DNA of 64,000 bases from Telluria mixta (lineage in GTDB: Bacteria; Pseudomonadota; Gammaproteobacteria; Burkholderiales; Burkholderiaceae_D): contig NZ_CP119520.1 of the NCBI RefSeq assembly GCF_029223865.1, positions 3,534,001-3,598,000 of the forward strand, in the 5' to 3' direction. The notes under the pieces were generated by a model. The model saw only the letters and a program-made list of their open reading frames with translations. It was not told the origin of the DNA and did no database searches. The position numbers and the translations under genes were made by a program. Positions 1 to 7,318 of the stretch are shown here, in pieces. Positions within the stretch are counted from its first letter, which is position 1. Each line of letters begins with the position of its first letter.

Positions 1-241
1 CCAGTCCCGCAGCCAGCGCCACGCCGGCCGCCGCCATCGTCCACGCGGCCAGTGCCCAGCCGCCGAGACCGAATTTCGTGCTCATGTCCTGCAGCGACAG
101 CACCAGCATCACGGCCGGAATGATGACGAGCTTGCGGATTTCCACGTCGCGGTCGCGCATCGCAGCCATGCCGCGGTAGACGAGAAAGGCGAGGATTGCC
201 CAGACGTAGAGTGGGGTGTGGGTCAGGATCTGGATCAGCAT
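1..241 (-). CDS. DUF6622-like membrane protein, 3' end outside the window
   Basis: The start codon is the ATG at 239-241 on the minus strand and the frame stays open to the window edge, giving at least 80 residues. The visible part begins MLIQILTHTPLYVWAILAFL, which is a hydrophobic helix. A short basic/acidic stretch (RDRDVEIRK) follows, then a second hydrophobic helix and a third Ala/Gly-rich one. This arrangement matches the small DUF6622 inner-membrane proteins common in Burkholderiales, whose function is unknown. The family call is from recalled sequence pattern. The C-terminus cannot be judged. Confidence 0.6.
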   Translation of the reverse strand, partial: MLIQILTHTPLYVWAILAFLVYRGMAAMRDRDVEIRKLVIIPAVMLVLSLQDMSTKFGLGGWALAAWTMAAAGVALAAGL

Positions 242-328
242 GGCGGGCTCCGTAAAGTGCGTTAAGTTGGTGCCACTGTGCCAGCGCCCCCGCGTGCCCG
301 TGCGCGCGTGCGACGACATGTCGGCAGT

Positions 329-362
329 GCGGCGCGAAATGCGGCTGGGCGGCGCGAAATGC
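329..362. repeat. Two 14-bp direct repeats upstream of the dioxygenase gene
   Basis: GCGGCGCGAAATGC occurs at 329-342 and again at 349-362, so the copies are 20 bp apart, about two helical turns. They lie about 90-120 bp upstream of the start at 448, between two divergent genes. They could be a pair of activator or repressor half-sites; only the repeat itself is seen. Confidence 0.4.
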
Positions 363-447
363 AGCGTCTTTACACAGCTTTACGGTCGTTGACCGCGCTT
401 AACGTTTTCCGATCCGACAATGCGCCTTCAGTAACCCAGGGGGACAC

Positions 448-1308
448 ATGGATCATTCACACCACAGCCTTGCCGAAGACCTCGAGCGCATGCTCGCCAC
501 CCAGACCAGCCGGCGCCAGTCGCTGCGCTGGCTGTTCGCGTCGGCCGCCGCCGTGCCGCTCGCGAGTTGCGGCGGAGGAGGAGGTTCGTCCGGCGACACG
601 ACCGCGTCGTCGACGACGTCGTCCACGGGCAGCACCGGCACCACGACGACCACGACCGGCACCTGTTCCGTCATCCCCGAGGAGACGGGCGGCCCGTACC
701 CGGGCGACGGCACCAACAGCAACGGCAACGGCATCGCGAACGCGCTGGCGCTGTCCGGCATCGTGCGCAGCGACATCCGCACGAGCGTCTCCCCCGGCAG
801 CAAGACGGCGGCCGGCATCCCGACGACCCTGAAACTGCAGATCGTGAACGTGGGCGCGAGCTGCGCCAGCGCGGCCGGCGCCGCGGTCTACCTGTGGCAT
901 TGCGACCGCGACGGCAATTACTCGATGTACGCGAGCGGCCTGACGGGCGAGAACTACCTGCGCGGCGTGCAGGAGGCGGACAGCACGGGCACCGTGACGT
1001 TCACGACGATCTTCCCGGGCTGCTACTCGGGCCGCATGCCGCACATCCACTTCGAGGTCTACCCGAGCCTCGCGAAGGCGACGAGCGCCGCCAACCGCGT
1101 CAAGACCTCGCAGTTCACATTCCCGATGGCGACCCTGAACGAAGCCTATGCGACGACGGCGTACAGCACCAGCTCGCGCAACCTGGCGTCGATGAGCTAT
1201 GCGACCGATAACGTATTCAGCGACGGGACGTCGCTGCAGATGGCGTCCGTGAGCGGGGATCCGGTCAATGGCTACGTCGTTACGCTGACGATCGGGGTGT
1301 CGCTGTGA
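448..1308 (+). CDS. Secreted intradiol ring-cleavage dioxygenase-like lipoprotein
   Basis: This 286-residue protein belongs to the intradiol (catechol/protocatechuate 3,4-) dioxygenase family, non-haem Fe(III) enzymes that split aromatic diols between the hydroxyls. The likely iron ligands are visible: Tyr158 (GNYSMY), Tyr193 (GCYSGR), and His199 and His201 (MPHIHFEVY). The N-terminus carries a twin-arginine motif (SRRQSLRW, residues 21-28) and a lipobox ending at Cys41 (PLASC). A Gly run and a Ser/Thr-rich linker fill residues 42-72. It is therefore probably exported folded by Tat and lipid-anchored, unlike the cytoplasmic ring-cleavage enzymes of aromatic catabolism. No aromatic pathway genes are nearby, so the substrate is unknown. 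The start is preceded by GGGGGA. The 3' end overlaps the convergent araC gene by 29 bp. Confidence 0.88.
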   Translation: MDHSHHSLAEDLERMLATQTSRRQSLRWLFASAAAVPLASCGGGGGSSGDTTASSTTSSTGSTGTTTTTTGTCSVIPEETGGPYPGDGTNSNGNGIANALALSGIVRSDIRTSVSPGSKTAAGIPTTLKLQIVNVGASCASAAGAAVYLWHCDRDGNYSMYASGLTGENYLRGVQEADSTGTVTFTTIFPGCYSGRMPHIHFEVYPSLAKATSAANRVKTSQFTFPMATLNEAYATTAYSTSSRNLASMSYATDNVFSDGTSLQMASVSGDPVNGYVVTLTIGVSL

Positions 1309-2191
1309 TTGTCATGGCCTGCCGATAGCTGCGCGGCGACGTGCCCGTCGCGGCACGGAAGCGATGGCCGAAGTGCGACAGGTCGGCATAGCCGCACAGG
1401 TCGGCGATCTGCTGCAGGGGCATGGCGGTGGTCTTCAACAGGGATCTGGCCTGCTCGAGGCGGCGCTGGGCGATCCAGGCCGACGGCGGCATGCCGAACG
1501 AGACGCGGAACATGCGCGCCAGGTGAAACTCCGACAGGCAGGCCACCTGCGCCAGCGCGCCGAGCGTGATGGGATGTGCGAGGTGCGCGTCGATGTAGTC
1601 GGCCAGCCTGCGGCGCAGCAGCGGCGCCAGTCCACCCTTGAGCCGCAGCTCGCGCCGCAGGACGCCTTGTGAGCGCAGTAGTTCGCTCAGCGTGTCGTGG
1701 GTGATTTCGTTGGCGCGCAGCAGATTGTCGGCGCCTTCCCACGGCGTCGCGATCAGCGCCTGGCACAGGCGCAGCAAGGCGGGACTCTCGAAGTAGGTGC
1801 GGTCGGCGAGGGTGATCTCGCGCGGCTCGCGGTCCAGCTCCACCACGGCCCGGCGCGTGAAATGCGCCGGCATGAAGTACACGTGCAGCAGGCGCAGATG
1901 GTCGCGCACGACCCATTCCGATTCGTGATCGTCCGGCAGCGTGCACAGACGCAGCGGCGCCCCGTACTGCCGATGCATGCCGCTGCGTTCCGTGCGGTAG
2001 CCGCCGCCCAGGTAGCACGAGAGGGTATGGTGGCCGGGCCGGTCGTAGACCGTCAGCGCCTCATGGGTGTCGCGCTGCCAGATCGCCGCGGCCATGCCGT
2101 CGCCCAGCCACACGAATCGTTCGAGGGTGGCGTCGGTGCCGCACATGGTGTCGAACACGGCATGCGAGATGGGGGCGGGACGGGAGTGCAT
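1280..2191 (-). CDS. AraC-family transcriptional regulator
   Basis: The protein has 303 residues. The C-terminal 100 or so residues hold two helix-turn-helix units typical of AraC/XylS regulators. The first is around ITLGALAQVACLSEFHLARM; the second is around PLQQIADLCGYADLSHFGHR and is followed by the usual F-R-x-x-x-G-x-S-P-R-x-Y-R signature. The N-terminal 190 residues should be an effector-binding domain, with no recognisable ligand signature. It is convergent with the dioxygenase gene and overlaps its end, so it need not regulate it. The divergent EamA-type transporter 100 bp away is another possible target. Confidence 0.88.
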   Translation of the reverse strand: MHSRPAPISHAVFDTMCGTDATLERFVWLGDGMAAAIWQRDTHEALTVYDRPGHHTLSCYLGGGYRTERSGMHRQYGAPLRLCTLPDDHESEWVVRDHLRLLHVYFMPAHFTRRAVVELDREPREITLADRTYFESPALLRLCQALIATPWEGADNLLRANEITHDTLSELLRSQGVLRRELRLKGGLAPLLRRRLADYIDAHLAHPITLGALAQVACLSEFHLARMFRVSFGMPPSAWIAQRRLEQARSLLKTTAMPLQQIADLCGYADLSHFGHRFRAATGTSPRSYRQAMTITATPRSSA

Positions 2192-2292
2192 GCGAAAAAG
2201 TCTAGCATTCTTCCGCAGCCTGTACCGACAGGGCCGCGGAAAAGCGCAAGACCAGACAAGTCCGCGCCGCCTGCCGCATCCATCATGGCAGC

Positions 2293-3201
2293 ATGAATAT
2301 CTTCCTTTACCTGCTCACCGTCGTCATCTGGGGCACCACCTGGATCGCGATCAAATTCCAGCTCGGCGTCGTCCCGGCCCCGGTGTCCATCGCCTACCGC
2401 TTCTGGATCGCCGCCGCCGTGCTGTTGCTGTTCCTGCTCGCCACGCGCCGGCAAGTGTGGCCGCCGCGCCAGGCATGGCGCTATCTGCTCGCGCAGGGCA
2501 TTGCCCTGTTCTGCTGTAATTTCCTGTGTTTTTATTACGCCAGCCAGTGGGTACCGAGCGGCCTCGTGGCCGTGGTCTTTTCGACCGCGCCGATCTGGAA
2601 CGCGGTCAACCTGCGCCTGTTCATGGGGCGTCCGATCCGGCGCCAGGTGCTGGTCGGTTCCCTGTTGGGACTGTCCGGCATCGCGCTGCTGTTCCTGCCG
2701 CAGATGCAGGGCCACTGGAACGACCACGGCATGCTGCTGGGCCTGGGCCTGTCGCTGCTGGGTACCGTGTGCTTCTCGACGGGGAACCTGCTGTCGAGCC
2801 GGATGCAGGCGCTCGGCCTGACGCCGCTGCTGACCAACACGTGGGCCATGCTGATCGGCTCGACCATCGTCGGTGGCGGCGCATGGTTGCTGGGCATGCC
2901 GTTCACGCTCGACGCCAGCCCGCGCTACCTGGGCGCGCTGTTCTACCTTGCCATCCCCGGTTCCGTCATCGCATTCACGGCGTACCTGGTGCTGGTCGGG
3001 CGCATCGGGCCGGACCGCGCGGCCTATTCAACGGTGCTGTTTCCCGTCGTCGCGTTGAGCGTGTCGACCGTGCTCGAGGGGTATCACTGGACGTTGCCGG
3101 CCTTCGGTGGCGTCGCGCTGGTCCTCGGCGGCAACCTGCTCGCGTTCATGAAGCCGGCTGCCAGCGCCGCGCCGGCGATCAGGGTGTCAACTTGCCGATG
3201 A
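2293..3201 (+). CDS. EamA/DMT-family inner-membrane transporter
   Basis: This 302-residue protein is almost entirely hydrophobic and has about ten predicted membrane segments. It falls into two EamA repeats, residues 1-135 and 145-290 roughly. The N-terminus (LYLLTVVIWGTTWIAIKFQ) is the classic first helix of drug/metabolite transporters of the RhaT/YdcZ/PecM type. Members export amino acids, purines or toxic metabolites; nothing here fixes the substrate. It is divergent from the AraC regulator, which may control it. Its last 23 bp overlap the convergent uridine kinase gene. Confidence 0.87.
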   Translation: MNIFLYLLTVVIWGTTWIAIKFQLGVVPAPVSIAYRFWIAAAVLLLFLLATRRQVWPPRQAWRYLLAQGIALFCCNFLCFYYASQWVPSGLVAVVFSTAPIWNAVNLRLFMGRPIRRQVLVGSLLGLSGIALLFLPQMQGHWNDHGMLLGLGLSLLGTVCFSTGNLLSSRMQALGLTPLLTNTWAMLIGSTIVGGGAWLLGMPFTLDASPRYLGALFYLAIPGSVIAFTAYLVLVGRIGPDRAAYSTVLFPVVALSVSTVLEGYHWTLPAFGGVALVLGGNLLAFMKPAASAAPAIRVSTCR

Positions 3202-3817
3202 CGCTCGCCACCTTGGTGGTGATGACGTCGACCGCCGGGTCGTTCGCGCCGTGGGGCAGGATGACGTCGGCGTAGCGCTTGGTAGGCTCGATGAACTGCT
3301 TGTGCATCGGGCGGACCGTTTCCAGGTACTGGTTGACGATGCTGTCCATCGTGCGGCCGCGTTCCGCGATATCCCGCTGCATGCGGCGGATGAAGCGGAC
3401 GTCGGCGGCGGTATCGACGAAGATCTTTAGCGACATCATGTCGCGCAGGTCCGCGTCGTACAGCGCAAACAGACCCTCGATCACGATGACCGGAGCCGGT
3501 TTGACGGGAATGGTTTTTTCCGAGCGGTTGTCGATCGTGAAGTCGTACTCCGGCATCTCGATCGTTTCGCCATTGCGCAGCGCCTGGACGTGCTCGACCA
3601 GCAGGGGCCAGTCGAAGGCCTGCGGATGGTCGTAATTCTGCTTGCGGCGGACTTCCGGGGTGAGGTCGGACTGGTCGCGGTAGTAATCGTCCTGCATCAC
3701 GACCGACACCATCTCGGTGCCGAACGACGCCAGCACCTGCTGGGTCACCGTCGACTTGCCGCTGCCGCTGCCGCCGGCAACGCCAATGACGAACGGAAGG
3801 AAAGGAATCTGGTTCAT
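3179..3817 (-). CDS. udk: Uridine kinase (uridine/cytidine salvage)
   Basis: The enzyme phosphorylates uridine and cytidine to UMP and CMP with ATP or GTP, in cytoplasmic pyrimidine salvage. The 212-residue protein begins MNQIPFLPFVIGVAGGSGSG, with the Walker A P-loop GGSGSGKST at residues 15-23. The YYRDQSDL and NYDHPQAFDWPLL blocks that follow are typical of Udk, as is the DTAADVRFIRRMQRDIAERGR lid region. The length fits the family (about 210). An in-frame ATG lies upstream at 3934, but residues upstream of 3817 do not resemble Udk and overlap the neighbouring acetyltransferase gene. The start at 3817 is therefore preferred. Confidence 0.93.
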   Translation of the reverse strand: MNQIPFLPFVIGVAGGSGSGKSTVTQQVLASFGTEMVSVVMQDDYYRDQSDLTPEVRRKQNYDHPQAFDWPLLVEHVQALRNGETIEMPEYDFTIDNRSEKTIPVKPAPVIVIEGLFALYDADLRDMMSLKIFVDTAADVRFIRRMQRDIAERGRTMDSIVNQYLETVRPMHKQFIEPTKRYADVILPHGANDPAVDVITTKVASVIGKLTP

Positions 3818-3872
3818 CCCTGCATGATACCGGAGTGGTGGGTGGACTGACAGGGCTGGCTCGATGGCGCTG

Positions 3873-4397
3873 CTATCCAACCCTGGCAAGCCAGGCAGAC
3901 CGCTCCAGGTGCCACCACTGCTTCTCATCCGCATGCGTGCGAACGAGGCCTGCCGATTCGGCCAAACGTGCGACAGCAGTGTTCTCGAACGCCGTATCCG
4001 CGATTAACGCCGATAACTTCAATTCATCGAATGCCCAGCTGATCAATGCCTCCGCGACTTCCTGCGAATAGCGGTAACGCCCCCAATAAGGGCGCGCCAG
4101 CTCGACGCCAAATACCGCCTCGCCAGCAGCGCATCCATCCATTCGAATGCCACAGCTGCCAATGAGGTTGGCATCATCGTTTAACAACGAAATGGCGAAT
4201 TGATAGTTGTAGCGAGGGGTCGATGCCTGCCAATCCAGGAAAAGCTGAAAGACGCTGCGGGCGTGGACGCTCCCGAGTTCGTCCTCATGGTGAAAGATCG
4301 AAAAGCCGGGATCAGTTTGGTAAGCAACAAATTGATCGACATCACCAGGTTGGAACTCGCGTAACAGGAACCGGCGTGTGACGATCTCTTTCTTCAT
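3873..4397 (-). CDS. GNAT-family N-acetyltransferase (RimJ/RimL type)
   Basis: This protein has about 174 residues from the preferred start MKKEIVTRRFLLREF. The opening TRRFLLREFQPGDVDQFVAYQTDP is the usual first strand and helix of RimJ/RimL-like acetyltransferases. The acetyl-CoA loop region is seen in PYWGRYRYSQEVAEALISWAFDEL, followed by the beta5/alpha4 part DTAFENTAVARLAESAGLVRT. The enzyme should transfer an acetyl group from acetyl-CoA to an amine, with substrate unknown. In-frame ATGs at 4415 and 4445 would add 6 or 16 residues, and no strong ribosome site separates these choices. Codon use is less GC-rich than in the neighbours. Confidence 0.8.
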   Translation of the reverse strand: MKKEIVTRRFLLREFQPGDVDQFVAYQTDPGFSIFHHEDELGSVHARSVFQLFLDWQASTPRYNYQFAISLLNDDANLIGSCGIRMDGCAAGEAVFGVELARPYWGRYRYSQEVAEALISWAFDELKLSALIADTAFENTAVARLAESAGLVRTHADEKQWWHLERSAWLARVG

Positions 4398-4529
4398 ACG
4401 CACCGAGACCCTCATTGTATTGACAAAAGCCCATTTCTGTTGCAACGTCGCAACCGTTACAAAATGATCTGCCGGGAAACAACACGCTTCGCGAAAATCG
4501 CTCGACTGTTAAAAGAAACTCGGGGATGA

Positions 4530-4571
4530 TTAACATTATGTAGGAGTGGTCCTACGTTGAATAAATGTTAA
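4530..4571. repeat. Nested inverted repeat between divergent genes
   Basis: TTAACATT (4530-4537) pairs with AATGTTAA (4564-4571). Inside it, GTAGGA (4540-4545) pairs with TCCTAC (4550-4555) around a GTGG loop. The structure sits in an AT-rich island between the divergent acetyltransferase and Nudix-like genes. It may be an operator or a transcribed hairpin in the leader of the plus-strand gene. Confidence 0.5.
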
Positions 4572-4664
4572 GCATAATCAGTGAACCACGAACTGCAACC
4601 GTACCGCAAGCAATTGCAGACGGATCCGTGCGTGTCGTTGCTGGACAGATACTTTGAGGTAAAC

Positions 4665-5204
4665 ATGGCGAATATCCACAGCATGTCGGCGGCCGGCTCC
4701 GACCTCGTCAGGCGACCGAGCTGGGTCGTACCGGCCCGTGGAGACTGGCAGGGGATTTCCGCTTGCGCGATCGTGCTTGCCGAGGACACCGGACGCGTGC
4801 TGGTCAAGCAATGCGTCCCTGCGGACGGTGCGGGGATCGAGTGGAGTACCTGGACCGCGGACGTCCTCGCCGGGCAGTCGCCGCTGCAGGTCGCGATCAA
4901 CACGATCGCCGACCGCTGCGCGTACGAAGGCGATCTCGCGTTGAGCCGGTTGACGCCGTTTTCCGATGCGCGATTCTTCGTGCAGCATAACTACGTCGCC
5001 GTCGTTCCCCAGGAATTCGAGCCGCGCATCGAGGGATGCCCGGGGTATCAATGGTGCGACCTGGACCGGCTGCCCCAGCCGTTGTCGCCGGCGCTGGCAC
5101 ACCTGCTCGACAGGTCGGGCAGCGATGTGCGCGCCATGGCCGATCTGTACAAGGGCATCCACGATCTGTCGGAAACGTTCGACCCGACGCGGTTCGAGGA
5201 CTGA
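4665..5204 (+). CDS. Nudix-like protein with a degenerate Nudix box
   Basis: This protein of about 179 residues has the general order of a Nudix fold. A strand region (ISACAIVLAEDTGRVLVKQ) comes first, then the position of the Nudix box (TADVLAGQSPLQVAINTIAD), then late strands and a closing helix (YQWCDLDRLPQPLSPALAHLL). The catalytic consensus G-x5-E-x7-R-E-U-x-E-E is not kept: the REUxEE part reads NTIADR and the first Gly/Glu are missing. Pyrophosphohydrolase activity is therefore doubtful, and a ligand-binding or regulatory role is possible. The ATG at 4665 is preceded by TGAGGT at good spacing. A GTG at 4581 would add 28 residues. The fold call is moderate. Confidence 0.6.
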   Translation: MANIHSMSAAGSDLVRRPSWVVPARGDWQGISACAIVLAEDTGRVLVKQCVPADGAGIEWSTWTADVLAGQSPLQVAINTIADRCAYEGDLALSRLTPFSDARFFVQHNYVAVVPQEFEPRIEGCPGYQWCDLDRLPQPLSPALAHLLDRSGSDVRAMADLYKGIHDLSETFDPTRFED

Positions 5205-5207
5205 GAA

Positions 5208-5231
5208 ATCCGCTTTCCCGGTAAAGCGGAT
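5208..5231. terminator. Hairpin just after the Nudix-like gene
   Basis: ATCCGCTTT and AAAGCGGAT form a perfect 9-bp stem with the loop CCCGGT, starting three bases after the TGA at 5202-5204. There is no T tract, so it may be a weak terminator or an mRNA-stabilising hairpin. The rest of the gap to 5356 shows nothing clear. Confidence 0.45.
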
Positions 5232-5356
5232 GTCAACGGTTGATGGCGCTCACGAACTGATTCGCGCGTTTCGTCGATTGCGCATCCGCTGCCGGGAAAT
5301 GCAGCCCGAACGACAGGACCCGCGGCTTGCCGCCGGCAGTCAGGTCGATGTCATGG

Positions 5357-5779
5357 TCACGCGGCATCCCCCATCACCGTAACAACCACGTTACGCCGAT
5401 GCTCCGCCACCCGATGCTCCCACAAATAAATCCCCTGCCACGTCCCGAGCATCAGCTGCCCGTCGCCGACCGGCACCGTCACGAACGTAGACGTCAGCAT
5501 CGTCCGCCCATGTGCCGCCATGTCGTCCGGCCCTTCGGTGTCATGGTGGTACGCCGGATCGCCATCCGGCACGAGCCGCCGGATGATGGTCTCCAGGTCG
5601 TGCCGCACGTCCGGGTCGGCGTTTTCCGTGATCAGGAGGGAACAGCTCGTATGCTGGACGAACACGTGCGCGAGGCCGCAGCGGATGCCCGAGCGGGTGA
5701 CGACGTCGGCGACGGCCGCGGTGATGTCGCGGCTGCCGCGGCCGAACGTGTTGAATTCGAGGGTGGACTGGTAGGACAT
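5357..5779 (-). CDS. YjbQ / UPF0047 family protein
   Basis: The protein has 140 residues, the normal length for this family. Its core motif is present: VFVQHTSCSLLITENADPDV, then RHDLETIIRRLVP and YHHDTEGPDDMAAH. YjbQ proteins form trimers and have been linked to weak thiamine-phosphate synthase activity; their main role is uncertain. The gene stands alone between the convergent Nudix-like gene and the HDOD gene on the same strand, 39 bp away, so it may be transcribed with the latter. Confidence 0.9.
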   Translation of the reverse strand: MSYQSTLEFNTFGRGSRDITAAVADVVTRSGIRCGLAHVFVQHTSCSLLITENADPDVRHDLETIIRRLVPDGDPAYHHDTEGPDDMAAHGRTMLTSTFVTVPVGDGQLMLGTWQGIYLWEHRVAEHRRNVVVTVMGDAA

Positions 5780-5818
5780 GGTCGGCTCCTTGCAGATCCG
5801 ATCATGCTACACGATCGT

Positions 5819-6625
5819 TCAGGGCTCGGCGGAGAACGACGCATGCGACGGGAAGCGCACCGTCATCCATTCGCGCGACAGGCGCAGCGTGTCGACCACT
5901 TCGGCCGGCAGGGTATCGAGGATCGCGGGGTCGTCGCTGGGCGTGTCGGCCAGCAGGCTGGCCAGGTGGATGATGCCGCCCAGCTGGCAGAACGGGTGCG
6001 CCGCCATCGGGTCGGATGAATTCTCCAGCGCGCGCACGATCTTGTCGGGGAAGTTCCAGCGGCGTCCCAGTTCCGCCGTGATCTGGCCTTCGGACAGGCC
6101 CAGCAGGCGCTGCTCCCGTTCCCAGCGGCCGCCCGGCAGATGCGGCAGTTCCTCGATCTCGGCGAAGGTCGTCGGGGCCACCTGGTAGATCAGCAGTTCG
6201 CCCAGGCGCAGCATCATGCCGGCGAGCCAGGCTTCGCTGCCGTCGAGGCCGATGCCGCCCGCGAGCCACTTCGCGTAGCCGGCGCAGGCCATGCTGCTTT
6301 TCCAGAACTCGTCGGAATCCAGGCCGGGCAGGGACGGGAAGGCGTCGGAGAAGCACGTGGCCAGCGCCAGCGTGCGGATGTGGGCCATGCCGGCGAGCGA
6401 GACCGCGTCGTCGAGCGAGCTGACGTTGCGGCGCGAGCCGAAGCGGGCGCTGTTTGCCAGGCGCATCAGCTTGGCCGTCAGGGCCGGGTCGCGCGCGATG
6501 ATCGTCGCCACCTTCTTGGCGGACGCGTCGTCGTCGTCGAGGGTTTCGATCAGGGCGTGGGCCACCGCGGAGATCGTGGGCAGTTTGACGTCTTCAAAAA
6601 ATTTGGTGAGGCTGATCATGGGCAT
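5819..6625 (-). CDS. HDOD-domain signalling protein
   Basis: This 268-residue protein consists of one HDOD domain, a catalytically reduced relative of the HD phosphohydrolases. The N-terminal part is LPTISAVAHALIETLDDDDA, followed by IARDPALTAKLMRLANSARFG and VSSLDDAVSLAGMAHIRTLAL, all typical of HDOD proteins. No HD metal pair is seen. Such proteins usually act in signalling networks with cyclic-di-GMP enzymes or two-component systems, often as protein-binding scaffolds. No GGDEF or kinase gene is directly beside it. The call rests on strong family resemblance; the pathway is unknown. Confidence 0.88.
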   Translation of the reverse strand: MPMISLTKFFEDVKLPTISAVAHALIETLDDDDASAKKVATIIARDPALTAKLMRLANSARFGSRRNVSSLDDAVSLAGMAHIRTLALATCFSDAFPSLPGLDSDEFWKSSMACAGYAKWLAGGIGLDGSEAWLAGMMLRLGELLIYQVAPTTFAEIEELPHLPGGRWEREQRLLGLSEGQITAELGRRWNFPDKIVRALENSSDPMAAHPFCQLGGIIHLASLLADTPSDDPAILDTLPAEVVDTLRLSREWMTVRFPSHASFSAEP

Positions 6626-6837
6626 CTTTCGTCATCCGGCGTCGTCGATCCGACGCGACCGATTCAGTGTACGCCGCGATATAATTGCCTTCGCGAATTA
6701 TTTCGTATTGACGGGCAATCTGTTGCGGATGCGCCTGCTCAGAACGTCAACCTTGTAACAAAGAAATACAAATGTAAAGGCAATCCAAACGTGGACTTGC
6801 GATAAGGTTGCGTGCCTTTATAACAACCGGGGAACCC

Positions 6838-7284
6838 ATGAAACTGAAGCCTGCCGTTGGCGCCTGCGCCGCCCTCCTTGTCGCTGTCCTGAGCCTCGCC
6901 GGTTGCGGCGGCGGCGGTGGCGGTTCGTCGTCCAGCAGCGTCGCCGTGGCCAATCCGGCCCAGTTCAGCGCGACGGACGTCGTGCTGGGAAGCGGTACCG
7001 AAGCCGCCACCGGCAAGACCGTGACCGTGACTTATACGGGCTGGCTGTACAGCGACACCGCGACGGACCACAAGGGCACGCAGTTCGACAGCGGCACGTT
7101 CTCGTTCGTGCTCGGACAGAAGCAGGCGATCACCGGCTTCGACCAGGGCGTGACCGGCATGAAGGTAGGCGGCAAGCGCACGTTGCTGATTCCGTCCAGC
7201 CTGGGCTATGGCGCGAGCGGATCCGGGGCGATTCCCCCGAATGCGGGGCTCGTGTTCGATGTGGCGCTGACGGCGGTACAGTAA
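6838..7284 (+). CDS. FKBP-type peptidyl-prolyl cis-trans isomerase lipoprotein
   Basis: The protein has 148 residues. The first 23 are a lipoprotein signal peptide ending in LAGC, followed by a Gly run and Ser-rich linker. The rest is one FKBP domain: VTVTYTGWLYSDTATDHKGT, FDSGTFSFVLGQKQAITGFD, GVTGMKVGGKRTLLIPSSLG and YGASGSGAIPPNAGLVFDV. It should catalyse proline isomerisation during protein folding in the periplasm. It lacks the N-terminal dimerisation helices of Mip/FkpA. An in-frame ATG at 6808 would add 10 residues ahead of the signal peptide and is less likely. Confidence 0.92.
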   Translation: MKLKPAVGACAALLVAVLSLAGCGGGGGGSSSSSVAVANPAQFSATDVVLGSGTEAATGKTVTVTYTGWLYSDTATDHKGTQFDSGTFSFVLGQKQAITGFDQGVTGMKVGGKRTLLIPSSLGYGASGSGAIPPNAGLVFDVALTAVQ

Positions 7285-7311
7285 AAAAAAGGGGCCGCTC
7301 GAAGCGGCCCC
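7283..7311 (-). terminator. Intrinsic terminator of the minus-strand hydrolase gene
   Basis: GGGGCCGCT and AGCGGCCCC (7291-7311) form a perfect 9-bp stem with loop CGA. Read on the minus strand it is followed by eight T residues (the A run at 7283-7290). It lies directly after the stop codon of the hydrolase gene at 7319. It may also slow transcription from the convergent FKBP gene. Confidence 0.85.
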
Positions 7312-7318
7312 GGTTGCA

